17,256 nucleotides of DNA. It comes from JACZQZ01 sp046756945 (lineage in GTDB: Bacteria; Pseudomonadota; Alphaproteobacteria; Rhodospirillales; 2-02-FULL-58-16). A model generated the notes under the pieces. The model did not search any database, was not told the DNA's origin, and was given only the letters and a program-made list of their open reading frames with translations. A program made the position numbers and the translations under genes. Location: contig JBHHXI010000063.1 in NCBI GenBank assembly GCA_046756945.1, positions 1 through 17,256 on the forward strand, given 5' to 3'. Positions 7,741 through 15,246 of this stretch are shown piece by piece; the first letter of the stretch is position 1; every line of letters begins with the position of its first letter.

Positions 7741-8631
7741 TCAGCGCCCCCCCTGCCCGGACAGGGCGCGGATGGTACGGAAGATCCCGGTGGTCCAGTC
7801 CTCGCGCCCATGTCCTTGCGACTGGGCCACGGTGTAGATCTGGCGCGCGGCGGCGCCGGTCATCACCGGGACCCGGAGCGCCGCCGCGGCGTCGAGGGCG
7901 AGGCCGAGGTCCTTGTGGGCGAGGTCGAGCATGAACGCCGGCGCCGGGTCGTCCTTCAGGGCCTTGTCGGGCCACGTCGTCGTGATGTGCCCGAGTCCGG
8001 CGGGCGTCTGCGAGATGACGTCGACGATGGTTCCGGCGTCGATGCCCGCCGCCAGCCCCAGCGCCAGACCTTCCGCCGTCGCCAGGTTGACGACCGCCGA
8101 GATGTAGTTGTTGACCAGCTTCACCGTCGACCCGGCGCCGAGCGGCCCGCACTTGGTGATGCTCTCGCCAAGGCATTCAAGGAGGGGCCGCGCCCGCGCG
8201 ATGTGCGCATCGTCGCCGCCGACCATGAACGTCGAGGTGCCCGCCGCGGCGTGGGCCGATGTCCGTCCGACCGGCGCGTCGATCATGGCGACGCCCCGTT
8301 CGGCGAGCCGCCCGCCGATCCGGCGGGTATCCTCGGGAAGGATCGTGCTCATGTCGATATAGAGGGCATCCGGCGAAATGCCATCGGCGATCCCGTCGCG
8401 CCCGAAGACCGCGTCTTCGACAATCTGCCCGACGGTCAGCATGGTGAAGACGAACTCGGCGCCACGGGCGGCGTCGCGGCCGCACGTTGCGGGCCTGGCG
8501 CCGGCATCGACCAACGCCGTCACCGCGTCCGCATCGAGGTCGAACACCGTGACATGGTGACCGGCCTTGACCAGATTGCGGCTCATGGCGCCGCCCATCT
8601 GTCCAAGTCCGATGAAGCCAATGTTCGCCAT
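7741..8631 (-). CDS. Beta-hydroxyacid dehydrogenase, YihU-like (sulfolactaldehyde reductase-like)
   Basis: This 296-residue protein is a full-length member of the 3-hydroxyisobutyrate/tartronate-semialdehyde reductase family. The N-terminal NAD(P) fold has GFIGLGQMG (residues 5-13), the substrate loop is D119-APVGRTSA, and the catalytic Lys is K171 in KLVNN. The C-terminal helical domain has the DLAHKDLG segment (K240). IDMSTI at 92-97, VGRTSA at 121-126, GHITTTWP and AHKDLG match what I remember of E. coli YihU, which interconverts 3-sulfolactaldehyde and 2,3-dihydroxypropanesulfonate with NADH; R123 and K240 fall at the matching places. I infer a C3 sulfonate or closely related hydroxyacid as substrate; plain 3-hydroxyisobutyrate or 4-hydroxybutyrate remains possible. 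It is the last gene of the leftward TRAP operon, 56 bases after dctM, and its stop lies 4 bases from the sirtuin stop on the other strand. Confidence 0.88.
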   Translation of the reverse strand: MANIGFIGLGQMGGAMSRNLVKAGHHVTVFDLDADAVTALVDAGARPATCGRDAARGAEFVFTMLTVGQIVEDAVFGRDGIADGISPDALYIDMSTILPEDTRRIGGRLAERGVAMIDAPVGRTSAHAAAGTSTFMVGGDDAHIARARPLLECLGESITKCGPLGAGSTVKLVNNYISAVVNLATAEGLALGLAAGIDAGTIVDVISQTPAGLGHITTTWPDKALKDDPAPAFMLDLAHKDLGLALDAAAALRVPVMTGAAARQIYTVAQSQGHGREDWTTGIFRTIRALSGQGGR

Positions 8632-8687
8632 GCTCGACTACCCGCTTTCGGGGCGGCGGAATATCGGGTTCGGGTTCGGCAAGCCGT

Positions 8688-10007
8688 TTACTTCCCGTAT
8701 ATGAATGTCGGCAACCACAAGGCAATCTGGGGGAACAGCATGATCGCGGCAAGCCCCAACACCTGCAAGACCATGAACTGCATCATGCCAAGGTAGATAT
8801 CCTTCAAATCCCATTCCGGAACAACACCCTTCAGGAAGTATGCCGACAGCGCCACCGGCGGGGACAACCACGCGGTCTGCAGGTTGACGGCGACCAGGAT
8901 GCCGAACCAGGTCAGATTGAATCCCAATTTGTCGACCAGCGGCAAAATGATCGGCACGATGATGAGGACGATCGGAACCCATTCAAGCGGCCACCCGAGC
9001 ACGAAAATGAGGGCCATGATGATAAACAGGATGACCATGCGATGAAGCTCGAGATCGAGCAGGTACTCCGTGATCATCGTCGGCGTACCAAGCCGTGAGA
9101 ACACCGCCCCGAAAAAGTTCGACGCGGCCACGAGAAAAAGGATCAGGGCCGAGATCTCGAGGGTCTTGATCAGGGCGTCGAAGAGCTTTCGCCAGGTCAA
9201 TCGCCGATAGGCGAGTGTCAGCATCAAGGCGCCGAAGGCGCCGGCGCCGGCGCCTTCGGTCGGCGTGGCAAGACCGAACAGGATGCTGCCAAGCGCGGAA
9301 AACACGAGCGCCGCCGGCGGCACCAGTCCCATGAAAAACTCGACGAGCACCCCCCCCATGCTTGCGGCGCGGTCCTCCACCAGAAGCGCCGGACCGAGCG
9401 CCGGGTTCAACCAGCAGCGAATCGTCGTATAGGCGGCGTAAATGGACGCCAGCATGATTCCCGGAATGATGGCGGCCGCGAAGAGGTCGGTGACGGGAAC
9501 CTCCAGGACGGGCCCCATGACAACCAGCATGATGCTCGGCGGAATCAAAATGCCGAGGGTCCCCCCGGCCGTGATCGTGCCCGCCGCCAGACGGACATCG
9601 TAGTGGGACCGGTTCATCGTCTTCGCCGCCATGATGCCAAGGATGGTCACCGAGGCGCCGACGATCCCGGTGGCGGCGGCGAAAATCGTGGAAACGAAGA
9701 GAACGGCCAGGAAAAGGGCGCCGTTGAGGCGGGACAGCATCAGCTGGACGGCGCGGAACAGCCGTTCCATGAGCCCGGCCTGTTCCATGAGAATGCCCAT
9801 GAAGACGAACAACGGCACCGCCGCGAGCGTCTGCTCGAGCATCACGGACGAGAACTGGAATGTCATGAGATAGAAAACGACTTTGCCGAAGCCGATATAC
9901 CCGAAAACAAACCCCAAGAATATCAAGGTGAACGAAATGGGAAAGCCGACAAAAATGGCAAACAACATAACGGTAATCATTACGAATCCGAGTACTTCAG
10001 GGGTCAT
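8688..10007 (-). CDS. dctM: TRAP transporter large membrane subunit (DctM)
   Basis: The 439-residue, very hydrophobic protein has about 12 membrane segments and the hallmarks of the DctM/SiaM family: the first-repeat signature GGTLGILIPPSIML near residues 150-165 and the second-repeat GLATPTEGAGAGAFGAL near 240. It is the Na+-driven channel component of a tripartite ATP-independent periplasmic transporter, acting in the cytoplasmic membrane with DctQ and the DctP-type receptor. The ATG at 10007 is chosen over a GTG at 10019, because a GGAGGT ribosome site overlaps that GTG and lies 10 bases before the ATG. The ATG shares its A with the last base of the dctQ stop (TAATG), which is typical translational coupling. 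The DNA here appears less GC-rich than regions A and C. The substrate is set by the receptor, so it is not readable from this gene. Confidence 0.95.
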   Translation of the reverse strand: MTPEVLGFVMITVMLFAIFVGFPISFTLIFLGFVFGYIGFGKVVFYLMTFQFSSVMLEQTLAAVPLFVFMGILMEQAGLMERLFRAVQLMLSRLNGALFLAVLFVSTIFAAATGIVGASVTILGIMAAKTMNRSHYDVRLAAGTITAGGTLGILIPPSIMLVVMGPVLEVPVTDLFAAAIIPGIMLASIYAAYTTIRCWLNPALGPALLVEDRAASMGGVLVEFFMGLVPPAALVFSALGSILFGLATPTEGAGAGAFGALMLTLAYRRLTWRKLFDALIKTLEISALILFLVAASNFFGAVFSRLGTPTMITEYLLDLELHRMVILFIIMALIFVLGWPLEWVPIVLIIVPIILPLVDKLGFNLTWFGILVAVNLQTAWLSPPVALSAYFLKGVVPEWDLKDIYLGMMQFMVLQVLGLAAIMLFPQIALWLPTFIYGK

Positions 10008-10606
10008 TATTTGGGCCACCTCCCCCTGGTCGCGGCATAATAACTTTTCAATAGTTCCGAGATTCCCTGAATCAATAAAAGAACGATACCCACGGGAAGA
10101 ACCGTCTTAATGGGGCCCATATAGGGCATCCACGCGGTATCCATTCCGCGTTCGCCCCTGAACCAGGACAGATAGGCGAAATCCGTCGCCATCCAGAGGA
10201 AAACCAAAAGGCCGGGGAAATAAAAAACAACGTAAAGCGTGGCGTCGATGATCCCCTGGGTTTTCTGGGACCAGTTCCGGTAGATGAAGTCGGCCCGGAT
10301 ATGGACGCCCTTGGACAGCGCGTAGCCGGCGCCGAGCATGAACAAGGCGCCGTACAGCATGCGGCTGATATCAAAGGCCCACATGGTCGGCGCCACGAAC
10401 ACATAGCGCGCCGTGATCTCGTATACCATCGCGCCGAACAGGGGAATGGTAAGCCAGCACACGGTACGTCCAACCCACAGACTGAACGTGTCGATCCAGA
10501 TGATCGTGCGCGCCATCCAACGGGGCATATCGTCCGGCATCGCGCCCGGTTTGTCCGGCCGGCGTTCGGCAATCAGTTCGTCGGAAAACTCTGGCGTATC
10601 TGACAT
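10007..10606 (-). CDS. dctQ: TRAP transporter small membrane subunit (DctQ)
   Basis: This 199-residue protein has a polar N-terminus of about 45 residues followed by four hydrophobic segments, the DctQ/SiaQ topology. The conserved middle part shows W-A-F-D-I-S-R in the second segment region and G-A-G-Y-A-L-S-K-G-x-H-I-R-A-D, the usual small-subunit signature. It joins DctM to form the membrane complex that accepts substrate from DctP. The ATG at 10606 is preferred because AGGGA lies 7 bases upstream (10614-10618). An ATG at 10612 (MTMSD) sits too close to that site, and a TTG at 10687 adds a low-complexity tail with no ribosome site. The stop overlaps the dctM start. The gene is separated from dctP by a spacer with a strong hairpin, which should lower its expression relative to the receptor. 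Confidence 0.92.
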   Translation of the reverse strand: MSDTPEFSDELIAERRPDKPGAMPDDMPRWMARTIIWIDTFSLWVGRTVCWLTIPLFGAMVYEITARYVFVAPTMWAFDISRMLYGALFMLGAGYALSKGVHIRADFIYRNWSQKTQGIIDATLYVVFYFPGLLVFLWMATDFAYLSWFRGERGMDTAWMPYMGPIKTVLPVGIVLLLIQGISELLKSYYAATRGRWPK

Positions 10607-10613
10607 CGTCATG

Positions 10614-10618
10614 TCCCT
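10614..10618 (-). promoter_or_regulatory. Ribosome binding site deciding the dctQ start
   Basis: On the minus strand AGGGA lies 7 bases before the ATG at 10606. This favours that start over the upstream ATG at 10612 and the TTG at 10687. Confidence 0.6.
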
Positions 10619-10711
10619 GCCCATCGACGGCAGCGAAGGCGCTTCCAATCGTTCATCCGCCGAGCCACGCGGGCCAACGGAAGACAACCAATCGACTTTC
10701 CCCCAGGAGAA

Positions 10712-10739
10712 AAGAAGCGGGCCGGGTGGCCCGCTTCTT
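10712..10739 (-). terminator. 12-bp perfect hairpin between dctP and dctQ
   Basis: Two perfect 12-base arms (10712-10723 and 10728-10739) flank a 4-base loop. Read on the minus strand, the stem is followed by a pyrimidine stretch (TTCTCC) rather than a pure T-run. It starts 33 bases after the dctP stop and lies about 105 bases before the dctQ start. Such hairpins after a solute-binding-protein gene commonly act as partial terminators or 3' stabilisers that keep receptor mRNA in excess over the membrane subunits (known pattern; inferred here). Confidence 0.75.
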
Positions 10740-10771
10740 CCAAGTCAGGCGTTGTCGATGGACTACGGTTC

Positions 10772-11896
10772 CTATTTCTTTTTCTTGACCTGATTGGCGT
10801 AGGCCATGCCGAGCTTGGCATTCGTCGTTTGAGCGCCGGCCCAGAACGGAACAGCAAGGTCGGCAAAGGCCTTTTGTGATTCCCACACCTTCTTGAAGAA
10901 GGCGTTTTCCTTTTTGTACTTTTCCATGCTTTTCAAGACCGCGTTCATGTAAATCGGGAAGTAGTCTTCGGGCGTATCGTGAAGGATGACGCCGTGATTT
11001 TCCGTGAGCGCCTTCAACGCCTTGCCGTTTTCGTAGATCCGGTAGGCGAGCGACCGCATCAAAGAGGCGTCCGCGGCGACTTCCATGGCCGTTCGCTGAT
11101 TCGGCGTCAAACTCTTCCACACATCGCCGTTGATATAGATATCGGCGTTCACCACGACCTGGTGCAGGCCCTGGAGATAATAGTGCTTCAACACCCTCTG
11201 GAAGCCGTACACCATGTCCGGCTTCGGACAGCACCATTCGGCGGCATCGATCACGCCTTTCTCGAGCGCCGGCAGGATTTCCGCGCCGCCCATGGCGACC
11301 GCGGCGACGCCGATGTCCTTGTAGGTCTGGCCGGGAATGCCCGGCGGCGTGCGGAAACGCAACTTGCGAAAGTCCGCCATGCTTTTGATCGGCTCCTTGA
11401 ACCACCCGAGCGCCTCGGGGCCGACGGGCTGCAGTATCAGGCCGTGGACGTTCATGCCCATCTCTTTCCACAGCTGATTGTAAAGCGGCTTGCCGCCGCC
11501 ATACATGTACCATGAGATCCAGGCGATGTTGTCGATGCCAAGCCCCGAACCGGCGGTCGGTGACCCGAAGAGCATGGCCGCGGGATGATAGCCGGACCAA
11601 TAGTGTGTCCATGCGAAGCCGGCCTCGACGAGGCCCTTGTCGACGGCCTCGAGGGTTTCCTTTACGCCGACGACCGCGCCCACGGGCAGCACCTCAAGGG
11701 TGACGTCACCGTTGGTCAGCGCACTTACGTTCGCGCCGAAGTCATTCAACATCTTGACTTCGTCCGCCTTGGACGGAATGACCGACTGAACCCGTATCTT
11801 GATTTTCTTGGCTTGGGCCGGATGTGGCGCCGCAAAAATCGCCGCCGAAAATGCCACGGCGGCGAGCCCCACAATGAGTGCTTTCAGCTTACGCAT
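10772..11896 (-). CDS. dctP: TRAP transporter substrate-binding protein (DctP, TakP-like)
   Basis: The 374-residue precursor begins with a Sec signal peptide: MRKLK, a hydrophobic core and AQA before K30 as probable cleavage site. The mature part is a DctP-family receptor with the conserved Arg region RFRTPPG (R180, R182) that contacts a substrate carboxylate in this family, and E220-W221 followed by PKPD and GF, the pattern of the TakP/FcbT-type branch. TakP-like receptors bind small carboxylates, often with a cation; TRAP receptors for sulfonates also exist. The linked YihU-like enzyme makes a hydroxyacid, oxo-acid or sulfonate plausible, but the ligand cannot be read from sequence alone. 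The start at 11896 is supported by GGAGGT 6 bases upstream and by the signal peptide; an upstream in-frame start at 11974 would put a polar tail before the signal peptide. The protein ends in four Lys. Confidence 0.95.
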   Translation of the reverse strand: MRKLKALIVGLAAVAFSAAIFAAPHPAQAKKIKIRVQSVIPSKADEVKMLNDFGANVSALTNGDVTLEVLPVGAVVGVKETLEAVDKGLVEAGFAWTHYWSGYHPAAMLFGSPTAGSGLGIDNIAWISWYMYGGGKPLYNQLWKEMGMNVHGLILQPVGPEALGWFKEPIKSMADFRKLRFRTPPGIPGQTYKDIGVAAVAMGGAEILPALEKGVIDAAEWCCPKPDMVYGFQRVLKHYYLQGLHQVVVNADIYINGDVWKSLTPNQRTAMEVAADASLMRSLAYRIYENGKALKALTENHGVILHDTPEDYFPIYMNAVLKSMEKYKKENAFFKKVWESQKAFADLAVPFWAGAQTTNAKLGMAYANQVKKKK

Positions 11897-11902
11897 ATTG
11901 TT

Positions 11903-11908
11903 ACCTCC
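11903..11908 (-). promoter_or_regulatory. Strong Shine-Dalgarno of dctP
   Basis: GGAGGT on the minus strand lies 6 bases before the ATG at 11896 and fixes that start over the upstream in-frame ATG at 11974. Confidence 0.85.
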
Positions 11909-11990
11909 CGTTAAACCGTCGGAGCCTTTTTTGTTCCCGCCGAAAACACCGTGTCGCGCCGGCGACGAAGACATCCGAACATTAAGATTG

Positions 11991-12009
11991 AAACAAGGTA
12001 CACTTGTTT
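11991..12009. promoter_or_regulatory. Palindromic operator candidate
   Basis: A perfect inverted repeat, AAACAAG-GTACA-CTTGTTT, has 7-base arms and a 5-base spacer. It lies about 95 bases upstream of dctP in the AT-rich part of the divergent spacer and overlaps possible promoter elements in both directions. Size and symmetry suit a dimeric helix-turn-helix regulator; no regulator gene is visible in the window. Confidence 0.4.
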
Positions 12010-12127
12010 TTGCTAATATATCAAGAATGGTGATTTTTCCGATGCCAGATCCTTCGCCGGCAATACCGCCGCGCCGCGGGCGCCCGAAGGCTCCTCCACC
12101 CTATCCGGAAGGTTGGAATCAAGCGGT

Positions 12128-12155
12128 TTGATGGGAAAGCGGAAGGCGATATAAT
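12128..12155 (+). promoter_or_regulatory. Sigma70-like promoter candidate for the beta-oxidation operon
   Basis: TTGATG (12128-12133, four of six consensus bases) is followed after 16 bases by a perfect TATAAT (12150-12155). Transcription would start near 12162, giving a leader of about 130 bases before the acyl-CoA ligase ATG. A perfect -10 is uncommon in such GC-rich DNA. Confidence 0.5.
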
Positions 12156-12289
12156 GGAGTTCGGAGCCTGCCGCGGGTGCCCGGGGCAGGCGAATGAGCA
12201 TTTCCGGCCCTGTCGCCCTTCACTCGGCGGAGGCCGCTTCAAACACATAATAATTCCACCGGGGCAGGGGCGGAGAAGCAGACCGAGCC

Positions 12290-14091
12290 ATGCAGATGCC
12301 GTTTGTCGATAGGTTCGCCCGCGCCGTCCGGGGTCTGCTCGCCCCGTTGCGGCGCCCCCCGGCGCCCGAGCCCGAGGTGCGCCGGCATCCCTGGGAGAAG
12401 GTCTACCCGGAAGGCGTGGCGTGGCGGACGACGATCCCGCCCAAGCCGCTCACCGCCCTGCTCGACGACGCCATCGCCGCCTATCCCGGGAACCCGTGCG
12501 TCAGCTTTCACGGCAAACGCACGACCTACGCCGAGGTCGGCGACCTCGTCGCCCGCGCGGCGAAGGGCTTCCAGGCGCTGGGCGTTCACAAGGGGATCAA
12601 GGTCGGGCTGATGCTGCCCAACTGCCCGTACGCCGTGATCTGCTTCTACGCCGTGCTCAAGGCCGGCGGCACGGTGGTCAACGTCAACCCGCTCTACGCG
12701 GAGCGCGAGATCGAGCGGCAGATCCGCGATTCGGGCATGTGCATCCTGGTGACCCTGAAGATGAAGGCGTTGTACGCGAAGGTGGCGGGCCGGCTTGATG
12801 ACGGCGCGCTGGAGCGCATCGTGGTGTGCTCCATGAGCGGCATCCTGCCGTTTGCGAAGAAAGCGCTGTTCGCCATCCTGCGGCGCCGGGAGATGGCCAC
12901 CGTTCCCGATGACGACCGCCACGTCCTCTATGAGCGTCTGATCGACAACGACGGGGCCGTCGATCCGGTGGTCGTCGATCCGGCCCGCGACATCGCCGTG
13001 CTCCAGTACACCGGCGGCACCACCGGCCTGCCCAAGGGCGCCATGCTGACCCACGCGAACCTGTACGCCAACGCGGTGCAGGTGGGGATGTGGGGCCCCG
13101 ACACCAAGCCCGGCGAGGAGAAGATGCTGGGCGTGCTGCCCCTGTTCCACGCCTTCGGCATGACGGCGGTGATGAACCTGTGCCTGCGCTTCGGCTGGGA
13201 GCTGATCCTGCTGCCCCACTTCAAGCCGATCGAGGTGCTGCAGACCATCGACCGCGAGCAGCCGACGATCTTCATTGGCGTGCCGACCGTGTTTTCGGCC
13301 CTCAACACCCACCGCGACCTGGCCAAATACGACCTCTCCAGCCTCGCCTATTGCATCTGCGGCGGGGCGCCGCTGCCCGAAGGCGTACAGCGCACCTTCG
13401 AGACCCTGACCGGCTGCACGCTGGTCGAGGGCTACGGCCTCAGCGAGGCGGGACCGGTGTGCACCGTCAGTCCGCTGCGCGGCGTCAAAAAGCCGGGCTC
13501 GGCCGGCCTGCCCGTGCCGGGCACGGTGATCGAGATCGTCGCCCTCGACGATCCGGACCGGCTGCTGGAGGCGGGCGAGCGCGGCGAAATCTGCATCACC
13601 GGCCCCCAGGTCATGCACGGCTATGCGAACCGCGCCCAGGAGACCCTGGACGCCCTGCGCGGCGGGCGCCTGCATACCGGCGACGTCGGCTACCTGGACG
13701 ACGATGGCTACCTTTACATCATCGACCGCATCAAGGAGCTGATCCTGGCGGGCGGGTTCAACGTCTATCCGCGCATGGTCGAGGAGGCGATCTACCTCCA
13801 TTCCGCGGTCGAGGAAGTCACCGTGTGCGGCGTCCCGGACGAACACCGGGGCGAGATCGTCAAGGCCTTCGTCAAGCTGCGCCCCGGGGAAAGCATCACC
13901 GCGGCGGAGCTGCGCCACTTCCTCAGGGACAAGCTGGCGCCCTTCGAGATGCCCCGGCAGATCGAGTTCCGCGACACCCTGCCCAAGACCCTGATCGGCA
14001 AGCTGTCGAAGAAGGAGCTGATCGCCGAGGAAATTGCCAGGGCGGCCGCCGCCGAAGCCCCGGGCGAACACCTGAGTGAACAAAAGACCTG

Positions 14092-14092
<1 letters not shown>
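12290..14092 (+). CDS. fadD: Long-chain acyl-CoA synthetase (FadD-like)
   Basis: The 600-residue protein is a member of the ANL adenylate-forming superfamily. It has the phosphate-binding loop YTGGTTGLPKG (Y240-G250), the YGLSEAGP motif (382-388), the GDVGYLDDDG motif (D465), the hinge DRIKELI (479-485) and the C-terminal catalytic Lys K571 in LIGK. It makes acyl-AMP from a fatty acid and ATP, then acyl-CoA. Length and the loop sequences fit long- or medium-chain fatty acyl-CoA ligases. The N-terminus has an Arg/Pro-rich segment and no strong membrane segment. The ATG at 12290 has only a weak ribosome site (GGAG about 14 bases upstream); an in-frame ATG follows two codons later. The stop overlaps the thiolase start (TGATG), placing it first in a beta-oxidation operon. 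Chain-length preference cannot be read from the sequence. Confidence 0.93.

Positions 14093-15246
<1,154 letters not shown>

Larger units (their letters stand above)
11897..12289. other. Divergent intergenic region (no gene)
   Basis: The 393 bases between the divergent dctP and acyl-CoA ligase genes hold no convincing gene; short frames here have neither ribosome sites nor recognisable protein. The first part (about 11975-12045) is AT-rich and contains a palindrome (listed). On the plus strand TTGAAA at 11988-11993 and an extended -10 TGCTAATAT at 12011-12019 form a weak promoter with an overlong 20-base spacer. On the minus strand TTGATA at 12019-12024 could be a -35 for dctP, but its -10 is poor. 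The second part is GC-rich, holds a better rightward promoter (listed), and has an imperfect hairpin at 12167-12190 (CCTGCC/GGCAGG arms) with no T-run. Confidence 0.7.

Noticed and set aside
4580..7811. Two long minus-strand frames opposite the decarboxylase and UT-Sir2 genes
   Set aside because: Same codon-bias shadow effect; no domain or ribosome site.
11897..11974. N-terminal extension of dctP from an ATG at 11974
   Set aside because: A strong ribosome site and a standard Sec signal peptide begin at 11896; the extension is polar and would bury the signal.
12167..12190. Hairpin in the ligase leader as terminator or riboswitch
   Set aside because: The stem is imperfect, lacks a T-run and matches no riboswitch pattern I recognise; likely a by-product of high GC.
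12154..12312. Cys-containing small ORF of about 52 codons in the leader of the acyl-CoA ligase
   Set aside because: Its ATG lies inside the predicted -10 box and it has no ribosome site; it also overlaps the ligase start out of frame.
12239..14083. Minus-strand frame (614 codons) opposite the acyl-CoA ligase
   Set aside because: Shadow of a gene carrying all ANL motifs.
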